64,000 bases of DNA, taken from contig JASFXZ010000018.1 of assembly GCA_032209605.1 (NCBI GenBank), positions 2,669,904 to 2,733,903 on the forward strand. Reading direction: 5' to 3'. Positions within the stretch are counted from its first letter, which is position 1; every line of letters begins with the position of its first letter. The position numbers and the translations under genes were made by a program. Of this stretch, positions 24,140 through 34,190 are shown piece by piece. Below the pieces are notes generated by a model, which saw only the letters and a program-made list of their open reading frames with translations, did not search any database and was not told the DNA's origin. Source of the DNA: Mactromeris polynyma. Taxonomy: Eukaryota; Mollusca; Bivalvia; Venerida; Mactridae.

Positions 24140-26223
24140 TTTTTTTTTTTTTTATATATATATTTTTTATTTTCATAAGGAATGCATAGTTGCCAACATT
24201 CGGCTACATAAATGACATCGATTACATCAATTGGTTTACAATAAGTATCCAGTTAGATGTACAATCATATTCAGTTGATAATATGCATGTTCGTATGAAT
24301 TTTTAGAGAGAATATATAGGTGTTAGGTTGAAATAGATCATAGGGGAAAAATGTTAGAGAAGAAGAGAAGAAGATAGTATGTTAGATTCAAATAGAGAGA
24401 TAAGGAGAATAAAGTTTTGAAGCAGTGGGGATATACTTTGATTGATTTATCGCATACTAATTAAACGTTTGCCATTTTCAGTTACAGACCTGTGTTTTGT
24501 CTTTAAGATAAGCAATTGTTTCTTCAAGTTTCTTCCTGTCCATGATTTGAAATTTTAAGGCTGCGATGGTAGGAATACTTTTGTTACATTTGTTCTTGAA
24601 AATAAAGTATTTTGACAATAAGACTATAAAATTTGTAATTATTCCATCTTTCTCTTTATTGTCTATAACATTACAAAATGAGATGTTTTTAAAAGTGAGT
24701 TTGATCTTTTTAGAAAGTTTTTCTTCTAAAAATGTTCTTAGACCGGTCCAGAAATTCTGAATAATCTGACATTCCCAAAACATATGATATATTGAGTCTG
24801 TATACATATTGCAGAAGTCGCAAAGACTTGACTGAACTATCTTTATTTTATGTAAGAATGAGTTGTCAGGTATTATGTTCATTATATATTTGTACTGGAA
24901 TGCCCGTAATTTTGTGTCAATTGTGATAAGAGATGATCTGGTTAGGATATTGTTCCATTCGATTTTATCGTTTGGAAAAAAACGATTCCATTTCTGTTTA
25001 TATTTTGGTTCATCGTGGAGTTTATTTTTTAGCAGTAGTGTATAAACAAGTGAACTTAGTTTGGTTTTATCGTTTATCTTATCGAACAGATAGTTTGCAG
25101 TATCATAGCATATAATAACATTTCCCAATTGTGTTTTCCAATAATTTGGTATATTACCGACTAGAGTATGGTATCTTAGATAGTCCTTATTTTGAATGTT
25201 ATATATAAATTTCAGCTGCTCAAAACTATGAAACTTTTTATTCCTAAAGTCATAAATGTGTTCCATAAATATTATACCTTTTGCATGCCACTCTTTGTAA
25301 TAAAAAAGCTGATCATTCTGGTCTTTTATGTTTAAGTTATTCCAAATGATTTGTTTTTGTAACCTTATCTCCTTATTTAAATAGTTTACTTTGGACCAAG
25401 AAATTAAAATGTCTTTTAAGAATTTAGATTTTATTGGAATAGTTTTACATTCTTTTTCACTTATGTTACACTTGAAGATCAGTAATCCTCCATAATGTTC
25501 TAATTCGTGTTTGTATTGTAAGCTCACGTTTGCATTTGATTGAACAATTCTTTGTATCCAACTAATTTTTATTGAATCAATAAAGCTAAAAATGTCTAAC
25601 ATTTTCAAACCACCATCTTTGTAATCTTGAATTAATACATTACGCTGAATTTTATCTGGTTTTGAATTCCATATGAAATCAAAAAATAGTGTATTTAAGG
25701 ATTTCATGAACTTTGAAGGTGGGGTTTCGAGAACAGTTAGAGGATATATCAGTTTTGGAAGAATGAAAGTTTTAAGAACTGTTATTTTACCAATTAAAGT
25801 CAGGTCCCACCGTTTCCAGTTTGTCAGGATATTTTTACATTCGGATATTCTATTAGATAAATTTAGTTCATACATTGACGAGGTCTTATTGCTAAATGTT
25901 ATGCCAAGAGTTGTGGCTTCCGTTGAAGTCCAATTGAATTCACTTGAGTGGCAATAAACAATGTCTGTATCTTTTAATGATCCAATGCGCAGTACTGAAC
26001 ATTTTTTCCTGTTAAGTTTAAGACCTGATGATTTACTGAAAATGTCAAGGGTTTTTATGAGATTTTCAAATGAAGTTTTCGTGCCATCGAGAAGAAAGCT
26101 TGCGTCATCAGCAAATAAGGTTTGTTTTTTGTTTACGTTATTACGTGTTGTACCTTTAATGTTTTTATTTTTGTCAATAGATACGGACAGCAATTCAATA
26201 CTCAGAATAAATAAATAAGGTGA
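24140..26223 (-). mobile_element. 5'-truncated L1/Tx1-like non-LTR retrotransposon with target-site duplication
   Basis: The minus-strand element has its 3' end at a run of 14 T on the plus strand (24140-24153, the poly-A tail) and its 5' end cut inside the reverse transcriptase. The flanks repeat CAAAGACGTTT (24132-24142 and 26224-26234; the final T's merge with the tail). That is an 8-11 bp target-site duplication, the signature of target-primed reverse transcription. It sits in the repeat array at 23516-24139 / 26224-26420. The 3' UTR is about 340 bp. Confidence 0.85.
24478..26223 (-). CDS. Reverse transcriptase C-terminal part of the L1/Tx1-like LINE
   Basis: An intact frame of about 580 residues encoding the C-terminal two thirds of a LINE ORF2. 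It begins at the truncation point with SPYLFILSIELLSVS (end of the palm motif normally preceded by QGDPL). It then has QTLFADDASFLLDG with the catalytic FADD, SSGLKLNRKKCSVLRIGS (motif D/E region), NWKRWDLTLIGKI..LKTFILPKLIYPL (thumb), and a Cys-rich end CDFCNMYTDSIYHMFWEC (C-x2-C...H...C), then a stop at 24478. The N-terminal endonuclease and the first catalytic Asp of the reverse transcriptase are absent, so it cannot function alone. The lack of frame damage over 1.7 kb suggests a fairly recent insertion. Roughly 30 further open residues upstream (to 26313) come from flanking DNA. The clade is judged from overall motif resemblance. Confidence 0.85.
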   Translation of the reverse strand, partial: SPYLFILSIELLSVSIDKNKNIKGTTRNNVNKKQTLFADDASFLLDGTKTSFENLIKTLDIFSKSSGLKLNRKKCSVLRIGSLKDTDIVYCHSSEFNWTSTEATTLGITFSNKTSSMYELNLSNRISECKNILTNWKRWDLTLIGKITVLKTFILPKLIYPLTVLETPPSKFMKSLNTLFFDFIWNSKPDKIQRNVLIQDYKDGGLKMLDIFSFIDSIKISWIQRIVQSNANVSLQYKHELEHYGGLLIFKCNISEKECKTIPIKSKFLKDILISWSKVNYLNKEIRLQKQIIWNNLNIKDQNDQLFYYKEWHAKGIIFMEHIYDFRNKKFHSFEQLKFIYNIQNKDYLRYHTLVGNIPNYWKTQLGNVIICYDTANYLFDKINDKTKLSSLVYTLLLKNKLHDEPKYKQKWNRFFPNDKIEWNNILTRSSLITIDTKLRAFQYKYIMNIIPDNSFLHKIKIVQSSLCDFCNMYTDSIYHMFWECQIIQNFWTGLRTFLEEKLSKKIKLTFKNISFCNVIDNKEKDGIITNFIVLLSKYFIFKNKCNKSIPTIAALKFQIMDRKKLEETIAYLKDKTQVCN

Positions 26224-26430
26224 CAAAGACGTTTGTAGTGCCCCGGACAAAAAATGACAAAGGGAACATGTCAAAGGTAAAAATATTTTATTAAAATGAA
26301 CAAAGGGCAACAACTCTTAAAATATCAAAGGCAGAGTTATGGTTCTTGAACACTGCACTACTCCTCAATAATCTGTATATGAAGTTGATATCTCAAAGAC
26401 TTTTCGAGTTATGCCTCGGACAATATCTGT
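26224..26430 (+). repeat. Right half of the repeat array interrupted by the LINE
   Basis: It resumes with TTTGTAGTGCCCCGGACAAA and includes a further unit with GGTTCTTGAACACTGCACTACTCC, GAAGTTGATATCTCAAAGAC and GAGTTATGCCTCGGACAA, parallel to 24065-24139. This shows that the left and right halves were one array before the LINE insertion. A (CA)n stretch and a run of 13 G follow (26477-26489). Confidence 0.7.
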
Positions 26431-27060
26431 GATGCACACACACACACCTGCGATATCTATCCTTTGCCTTTTTTGTGGGGGGGGGGGGGATAAAACACCT
26501 CCGATATATAATATATATATAAAACTTACTCTTCCTTAAGATTTGCTTAAGTTGATATTTACACAAAACCTGCAAGCTGCTTCTCCAAGAAAACAGGGCT
26601 AATGACAACATTTTTGATTTTCACGTTTTCACATTTTATGTTTCCTCAAACATTTAGGCCCATGATAATGAAAACCATTTGACTCTAGGCTATTTCCTTT
26701 TCATTTATATAGTTTTAAAGACAGCAAGCGTCATGATCACAGCAACATCTTTTTTTTCTGGCGACACCATCAATGCATCATGATATTTCCCTTAGATGGA
26801 GTGGTCTTGTTGCTTTGTTTTAGCACATAATGTGTGCAGGATAGTATTAGGAAGTATTTAAAGTGTGTATGTTATCCAATAAGGAAATAAATGAAAGAAA
26901 ATCATACAAGGTACATATGTTTCATTATCAATACCACTTCTACTATTACTAGAATATTTCAAGTAATCATGAACAAATAATGTACAATAAAATGTCTCTA
27001 CTTTTCACTTCAAAATACTATTTGATTCTTTGTACTTAAATACAACAGTTCATTATATCA

Positions 27061-28145
27061 CTAGATTGTTTGAGCTGGACAAGTGATGTCCTGGTATGCA
27101 GGTCGCACATATAGTCTTACAACTTTGTACAAGTAGTCCTTTCGTTCTTGACTTAGTCCATGTGGTTGAATAACTGTTGGTAATTTGTCTTGTGTGAAAT
27201 TGTAGTATGGACTGTTAACTGTTTTTTTCACACAAGTTACAGTTTTCTTTCAACGTTACAATCCTTGGTGCATCTGATGACATCCTAAAATACTGATACA
27301 AGAAAGGCAATTATACTATTATAAAAATAAAATAACAAAAATAGTGATCAACTGTTATGTGTTGATTGACATTTCAACAACCAGTGGGTTGATATTCTTG
27401 CAATAACCATATGAAACAATGAATGTGAGACACACAGAATTATCAGAATTTAGTGTAAAAGCATTCAATTAGTATTATACCTCATATGTTATTTAATGCT
27501 TATGGTTTCACCCTGGCGACAGTAAACATAATGTTTGTAAGATTTTTATCTCTTATATTTCTCGAAAACATATTTTGATTAATCAATATTTACTTCATTT
27601 GTCTATCTCAAATGTAAGAAATTCTGGCTATATATTTCGAAACGCATGATGTTTAATATTTGCTTCATTTTGAATCAGAAGACTGAATTAAGGCTTTTAC
27701 TCGAGCATGCTTTATTTCATACACAACATTATTCATAATGACTTCATAATCATAGTAAACACTAACCTAAAAACAAGTTATGTACAGGGTGTTAAAAACG
27801 TTCTATCCCAAAGTTTGAATTTAAGTATTTTTTTCAAATGCTCTTTCCATCGACGTTGCTCTAGACCAATAGTTTACTTCTATGTGAGAGTTCAAATTAT
27901 GTATATGTACCTTTTCCACTAATTGGTTTCAAGATTGGTGCAAGAAATGCTTTCCAATCATGCCATTGCCATGCTGGGTATCAGACTGCTTCATGTGTGG
28001 CAGACCACTTGTCAGCAACATTTTGAAGCTGTTTCAATGAGTCACAGTCAGTGCAGCAGTAAAGCTACCTGCATAAAGTATTCTATTTGTTGGTATCTGT
28101 CAGTCATTACTCGCCACATGAACCAGAAATCATTAACACATTATT
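27061..28145 (-). pseudogene. Decayed transposon-derived protein gene, C-terminal part
   Basis: Three minus-strand pieces fit one protein in order. (1) NDFWFMWRVMTDRYQQIEYFMQ (about 28140-28069). (2) TDCDSLKQLQNVADKWSATHE then, after an in-frame TGA, YPAWQWHDWKAFLAPILKPIS (about 28049-27898). (3) VNSPYYNFTQDKLPTVIQP, HGLSQERKDYLYKVVRLYV, RPAYQDITCPAQTI and a stop at 27061 (about 27255-27061). I recognise the YxMWRVMT ... VPGHAR ... TDCDSL ... PAWxWxxW ... GLSxERxxYLY ... DxxCP order from uncharacterised invertebrate proteins that look transposon-linked. Piece 1 to 2 lacks the VPGHAR segment present in the copy at 50141-50306. The reaction is unknown to me. It has stops and gaps, so it is dead or an old copy, and it lies inside an Ig-gene intron on the same strand. 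Confidence 0.55.
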
Positions 28146-28189
28146 AAGGGTGCATATCAAAAACAGAATGTCTATGAAAGCCGTCTATG

Positions 28190-28290
28190 CCACCCCACCC
28201 AACCAAACGACGGACCTCCCAACCTCCCAACGACACAGACAATTCTAATAACCTGGTTTTTGTCGAAAATCTGATTCAAAATTGAAGAGT
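28190..28290 (+). repeat. Second copy of the repeat 3' tail
   Basis: CCACCCAACC...CCAACCTCCCAACGACACAGAC then AATAACCTGGTTTTTGTCGAAAATCTGATT parallels the tail at 5325-5402. It is followed by CATTGAGTGGTTTAGGAGGAGATG (28302), a phrase repeated at about 28746. Confidence 0.6.
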
Positions 28291-28447
28291 AATGCAAGAA
28301 ATCCATTGAGTGGTTTAGGAGGAGATGTTGTTTATAGTTTCCACTATATACATATAGGGATTAATTGTGATTATAATGAAATATCCTGTCCACTTATGAT
28401 AAACGAATGGCATTTGGGACATTGATATTAATTAAAAGATAACTTAC

Positions 28448-28594
28448 CTCCAATTCTTGGTCCATAATAAATATCCAAATTACAGTGATAACTGCAAACA
28501 ATGTCAAGGTGCAAACGACACGTGTATTGATTTTTTTGTAGAGCGATAATGACATAGAACTTATGACGTCAACTTTCAACTGAAAATTCCCCAT
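28448..28594 (-). CDS. Candidate first exon with N-terminal signal anchor
   Basis: On the minus strand an ATG at 28594 (or the inner ATG at 28555) opens a frame that passes through YKKINTR, then the hydrophobic stretch VVCTLTLFAVITVIWIFIM, then DQELE, and meets a strong donor GAG|GTAAGT at 28447. This is the layout of a type II membrane protein such as a Golgi glycosyl- or sulfotransferase: short basic tail, one membrane span, then an exon break. The donor is phase 0, so it cannot be the leader of the phase-1 Ig gene around it. No following exon was recognised. It could be chance, and it lies between two copies of a repeat phrase. Confidence 0.3.
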
Positions 28595-29143
28595 AACGTT
28601 ACGAGCGTCAGTAAGCCCGGTTTTCCCGGAGATCTGCCCAATTATACAAAACATAAGTATGTTAGTAAATTGGTACCCACAACAATTTATGCGACATTGA
28701 ACAAAGTTCACCCAAGTATCATTCCTGTGAAGTTTGATCAAATTCATTCAGTGGTTTAGGAGGAGATGCCGTTTAAAAATATATTGATGCACAATGACAA
28801 ACACAAATCCGCTAAAAATATATTTTTGTAGATGAATAAGTAAGAAGTAAAACTACTGTTTAAGTTGTTCAAAACTGCATAGCAACTGTTACCAAGAACA
28901 ATTTCATAACTAGGGCACATTTCAATTTTGCATGTACATAATTCTTTATTCATATGGAGCTAGATAAGTTTTGCTCTCATCTCTAGAAGAGTGACACAGA
29001 AATATCAATGTCTAGATTTTTTTGAGAAGTTGTAATGAATCACCTGATGTCACATTCCTGTTTCACATTTAATCATTTGATCGACTTAGCAATAACAAAA
29101 AGACAGACAGACTTATAAAAACTTGAATATTAAATTATTTTAC

Positions 29144-29509
29144 CTCTAACCGTAATAGAAACTATATTGCTATATATAGAGTCTTCTTTATCTAAAACTC
29201 TTTTACATGTCCATCTATCCCCTTCATTTGATCTGTTGATATTCTTTATTGTCCAGGACATTTTATTATTTCCAGCACAACTGTAATTGTACTTAGTATC
29301 ATCTGGTGTTGCAGCGAAGGGGATACAAGCAGGATGGAAAATATCTGCTTCGAGTATGTCATCTCCTCCTCCAACATCTCCTACAACTTTAGACCACTCA
29401 TACACGTCTATAGTACCAGTGTATGCACATGTCAGTGTCACAGGATTGTTCTCATCCACAAGTACAGTCGTAGGTGTAAGGTTAACTTGACCACATACAC
29501 CTCCTAATG
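29144..29509 (-). CDS. Immunoglobulin-like domain exon, most N-terminal recognised, V-like
   Basis: A 366-nt minus-strand exon with acceptor TTACAG|CATTAGG and donor AGAG|GTAAAA, phase 1 at both ends. It encodes about 122 residues: VCGQVNLTPTTVLVDEN, NPVTLTCAYTGTIDVYEWSK (cysteine and tryptophan), a long middle with HPACIPFAATPDDTKYNYSC, then WTIKNINRSNEGDRWTCKRV (strand F; Trp in place of Tyr) and VSITVRG. The long C-to-C distance and the position suggest a V-set-like N-terminal domain. Two cysteines in the middle (HPAC and NYSC) could form a second disulfide. Sequons: NYS and NRS. The upstream leader exon must end in phase 1 and was not found between 29510 and the first transposons. Confidence 0.8.
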
Positions 29510-31120
29510 CTGTAATTACAATATAACAATCATGAAAACCACGAACTACTAAATATAAAGGAATGTACAGCCAGAAATGTAGATCTAGTTCACAACGATG
29601 AAAAAGTCAAATTTCCTGTGTGCTGAGTATATGAAAATTATAATAAGCATAGGTGAAACTGACATTATAATAACACAGTTAAGTACAATAACAATTTGTT
29701 ATCACATAACATACGGCGCGTGAGCGATTATATAAGATGCATTATTTCTTGTATACCACTTGTGGATTAGTTATGCAAATTAGGCCGCATCACATATTAA
29801 TACGCGCTGTAAGAAACATAAATAAACATGACGACTTGTTCGTATTGGTATACAGCAAATAATTCTGTGGCATTTTGCAATCGTCTTATAGTCAAACAGC
29901 TTCATAAACGGAATTTTATAATATAACTTATTTGCGAGTTGCACATATGCTTCAAACCGATGCGAGTGTACATTTCTTGAGGTAGCAGCAATTTGTTGGT
30001 TTGTTTTTGTCCAGTCCATCATCAATGATGGATTTTATCTGAACATCCTTATCGATTTCCACATGCCGATGCAATCCATCCTACGAGAAAACGCGTACGG
30101 ATTATTTAGAGCGCCAACAACTCACAGTGACAAATATCTAATTGAAGGATTGTTCTTTCAATTTACGTTTAGTCATGTTCCTCCGATGATATGACTTTAG
30201 AATTGACTCAGTGACGTCACGGCCTTAGTCGCCACAACAGCGAGTGTGCACTAACTTTTGAAGATCTTCAATGGTTTTCTTAAAACTGTTTGAACTAATT
30301 GGTGTTGTTAATTGTTTGTGTTCAGGTTCAGCACTGATCGACTCTGTCGGTATTAATTGTCGTTTGTATTATTTTGTGTAAAGCTTCTAAAGTACTTGTT
30401 CTCGACCGGAGCACTAAGGACGAGTCAATGCAGGGACGCAAAACTTAGTTATATGATAAAAAAATCATTTATTTGTGTTCATAGTTTATTGAATTTATTA
30501 AACACGTATAAAAATAATACGATGCTCGGCCAAGACTCGCATTATATCATTTTGACCGACTCGTATAATAATTTCAATTTTCAACATAAACATTCGATTT
30601 TCGATCCATTATTTTTATTTTTTAATACCGTTATGTATCACATGTAAATTGTACCCAATTATGCATGCCCATTGTAAACTACAGTACATGTAACTAGAAA
30701 AGTGTCGCGTTAAAGTTTAAAGCATTTTGAGCCATTCTTAATGAAACTGCCAAAATGGCTACAGCTTAAAGTAATAGAAATTTTCTATTTAGTGATAGTT
30801 TACAGCTTGTTCCGAATATGTAATCCTTTGCGGACATTGTTTTATGTATGTTACTATTCAAGTTACAATATTTGTCAACCGGTGGCAGTTTGAAAGAAGA
30901 TGGGTATCATTTTATTTGAAGTTTACGGTACGGTATACGTATACGCCTTACAATAAGATGTTTATATGACAATCAGTGATGACAAGACGTATTTTTGAGC
31001 TCTGATGTCATTTATTAGATGCTTGAATTAAAATAGATATCGGATATTAGCTGAGGAGTTTTTATATGTAACTGATGGTGTATGTCAGAGAATTGTAAGT
31101 GTGTAAATCGCTTTATGGTA
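29510..31120. other. Upstream of the last Ig exon; no leader exon identified
   Basis: AT-rich. A TGACGTCA palindrome lies at 30212-30219 and a somewhat GC-richer patch at 30190-30260 might be regulatory, but there is no supporting element. No signal-peptide exon with a phase-1 donor was found. Confidence 0.4.
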
Positions 31121-31137
31121 ATTATATATACGTAAAG

Positions 31138-32287
31138 CCATTAAAAACGCAACGACTTTAAACGTGAATATTATATTCAAACAGACATTTAAAAACCTAA
31201 TTTTCACATTTTTTTTTCGATAAACGTACAAGTAAAGGATTAGTTTAATATTGCTCATGAAATCCTAAAAAAGGCCCGTTAATCGATTTTTTCCGAAAAG
31301 CACGTGCACCTCGTGCGCTGTACAGCCCGGTTAGCGGAGATAATTTTAAAAGCATATACATAAGAGAATCGAACGTGTATACACAGAAAACGGTTGAAAA
31401 GGTATTTATGTCTCACTAAATGTCTTGCTATTAGACTTATTGCTGCAGACCGTGCGCTTGCAATGGGACAAATTCAAACGGGCCGTGCACTGCATCATGT
31501 CGCGGTTCATTTTCATGTGCACACATTCAACATTACCCGGCTGCTTCAACGTTTTCGTGATACAGGATCAACAGCCGATCGTCCAAGACCTGGTCAGCTA
31601 CGCGTGACGACGCCACACCAGGACAGGTACATTTGTCTTACACACCAACGAGAACGCCTCCGGTCTGTAACAATAACAGCACGCGTGACAGTTGGACGTA
31701 ACCGACCACATGTCAGTCCGCAGACGGTTTGCAGACCCCTCCGCGTGCGCATCGGGACAGGCGACTGCCCATGCTCGGTGGATAAATGCAGACTGTTTAC
31801 GGATGAACGTAAATTTATGGTAGACACGTCCGACAAGCGTCAGCATATATATAGGCGTTCCGATGAGTGATATACAGACGCTTGTATACGCTGGGGTAGG
31901 GCATCCACCATGGTTTTGGGTGGAATCAGTCATCAAGATAAGACGAAGCTCGTGTTCATTGACAATGGTGCCGGAAGGGAAGGGCGTCGAGATTTAGGCT
32001 GAGGAATTATCGCACAGCGTTACGTTGACGAGGTGTTGACTCCTGTTGCCATCCCTTATATTCTGCCCCACAATATGTTGTAAATACACGTGGTGGACAC
32101 ACACGATACTAACGGGTGTGCTTTAAAAACCCAAAAAGTTGTTCGTTCAGCACGGTAAAAATGTTACAATGATAATCATTTTATGGAATAAAATGATGTC
32201 TGTGACTTTGATACCTGTTTACTATTTATGCTACAAAGGCAGATTATCGGTCAATCGAAACTTGGAACCCAGTTGCGTTTTTAATGG
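31138..32287 (+). mobile_element. Decayed Tc1/mariner element with terminal inverted repeats
   Basis: CCATTAAAAACGCAAC at 31138-31153 is repeated in perfect inversion at 32272-32287 (GTTGCGTTTTTAATGG). The bases just outside are TA-rich (TATATACGTAAAG / inverse TATATACTACAAT), so the true ends are probably about 10 bp further out at a TA target. The transposase relic lies between them on the plus strand. Total about 1.15 kb, shorter than the usual 1.3-1.6 kb. Confidence 0.8.
31394..32150 (+). pseudogene. Tc1-type transposase, internally deleted and broken
   Basis: It reads ...ADRALAMGQIQTGRALHHVA, FNITRLLQRFRDTGSTADRP, GQLRVTTPHQDRYICLTHQR and SPQTVCRPLRVRI (DNA-binding half). It then jumps directly to CRLFTDERKFMV (first catalytic Asp, in the FTDE motif) and KRQHIYRRSDE, then a stop at 31868. 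Beyond the stop it continues in pieces: STMVLGGISHQDKTKLVFID (usually VMVWGGIS), IIAQRYVDEVLTPVAIPYIL, then a ruined DNARPH region. About 30 residues are missing between the linker and the catalytic domain. The enzyme would be a DDE cut-and-paste transposase; this copy cannot act. Confidence 0.85.
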
Positions 32288-32299
32288 ATTGTAGTATAT

Positions 32300-33790
32300 A
32301 TTTGTGTTTTTGATGTCTGTTGACTTTCCCTTTCCCCTTGTGCAATTCTATCAATTGACATAATGTTCATATTATTTTCTGCCCCCCCCCCCCCTTCCGC
32401 CTATTGTTGCCAGCTGTTTAGACTTGTCCTGTGATGTTTTCTATCCATTGAATTCCCCCTGATGTTTTATGAAATGTTGTTTTCCGGAAGTCCGTGTGGG
32501 GAGTCTTATGTTTGTGACGTTCCCTGTAACAACTTATTCTCTTTTTTTTTTAATTTTCTTGTACCATAATCGTCACATGCTTATTAGTATAGTGTTAACA
32601 AAATACCAGATATTGTCACGAACTTCCGGTGACATGCGCAAATGAATTAGTTTGCTTGAAAATCTTCCACGAACAATTTTGCCAAATCTTAGCGTGATAG
32701 AAAATACATTTTTGTTCATATTAAGTGTACTTAAGATTGAAATGGATGGGCCAAAACCTAATTTAAATTAACGCTTTTATATTTTTATATATTAACTTAA
32801 CGTGACAATGCGAGTATTTTACGTGAATGTCTGTAACATTGCGTACTGCATAAAATGGTTTACAATTTCGAGTTGTTCATAAATAGTCCACTTTCAGTTT
32901 TCATATGTATCCACAAAGACACAATAATGGCTCCGGGTCAACTGACACCTGTTCAATCACCTCACCGATACTGTAACTTGAGCTAATTGATTTATATTAA
33001 CGTGATCACAATGTTAGAAAGAAAGTGATAAGGATCCTGCGTCTACGCATTCATCATTTAATCACGTGGGATAACATAAGCGATTATTGTTGCGTCAAAT
33101 TCCACTTTAATTTATAACAAATCATACGGTGTAGAGAGGTTATAACACCCATGTATTATTTTCGATATTTCACTAGTTACATTACAAATCACGTGCGTGC
33201 TACGTCACAACAAAACAAACGTGATGTGGACGCGCTCAGATATTGTTGGCATTGTTAAATTATGATTATTATTTTGTACGAAATTAGACATTGTATTTCA
33301 TTAAAAAAAAATGTCTCGTTAATTTGAATATGATATGTGATATATAATGATTTGAATTTGTATATTGTGCCTGAACATTGTCGGAAATACATTTCGATGC
33401 GTCAGCTTTTTTTACCAAAGACCGAATTAAACACGCCATATTTTGCATATATGGGAGCTAATGACTGTTTTGGCGAAAATCAGCCGTTTCTGCCGTTTTG
33501 TCATAAATATAACCTTACATTTTTTATTGACATTATTAAACCTGCCAAAGCCTCGTTTTTAAGATCCTCTTTATGTATAATAATGTCACGTACGGTTTCA
33601 TCACGTAAGATTAGATTTTATATAAATAAATTCATTTTCATCAAGATAAAGAACAAATGAGGTCTGGTGATTACATCAATGTTTTTAGAACACGTATGTT
33701 TATTTAAACATTCCATTAAATCGCAGACTATCTCTACATATAATAATTTGACGTTCCAATGTAATAATTTTACACTATAATATACACTAA
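32300..33790. other. No gene seen; a C homopolymer
   Basis: A run of 13 C lies at 32382-32394. AT-rich DNA with no domain-bearing open frame or recognised repeat. Confidence 0.5.
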
Positions 33791-33804
33791 TACACCACGC
33801 AATC

Positions 33805-34190
33805 ATCAGATTCTGTGTGGAGTGCAGAATGTCCCCTACAGACACTCAGAAGAAGATGAAATCGGTTGAGCAACACAGTGATGTGTCGCAAGCACTCGTA
33901 TTCAAGTGGCATAATATATTGCATCATTTTCGGACTTCAGAGGGTGGATCATACCATTCTCCCCCCGACCTCGAAACCCTGGATTTTACTTTCTATCCGG
34001 CTCTGAAATCTCATCTGCGAGGGCGAAAGTTTGAAAATTGCGATGATATCAAGTATGCAGTGTTTAACAAAAGTCTAAATAAGGACTGGTTTAAATCTGT
34101 GTTTACGAGTTGGGTGCAGTGCAATACGGTGGCGAATATTTCTAGAAAGAGTAAATGGCAGAGACATCGAAATCACAAAACGACATTATG
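33805..34190 (+). pseudogene. mariner-type transposase with the catalytic middle deleted
   Basis: The frame from 33817 joins two ends of a mariner (Mos1/SETMAR-like) transposase. The N-terminal helix-turn-helix reads VECRMSPTDTQKKMKSVEQH then SQALVFKWHNIL (usual AETHKML...VFKWHKRF). A few residues later the C-terminus reads YHSPPDLETLDFTFYPALKS, HLRGRKFENCDDIKYAVF, DWFKSVFTSWVQ (usual PPYSPDLAPSDYHLFPxLK, HLRGRKFES). The roughly 200 residues between, including the DD34D acidic residues, are gone with the frame kept. It is therefore a non-autonomous deletion derivative. Terminal inverted repeats were not located. Confidence 0.8.

Noticed and set aside
29780..30025. 81-codon minus frame upstream of the first Ig exon
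   Set aside because: No signal-peptide character and no suitable donor.
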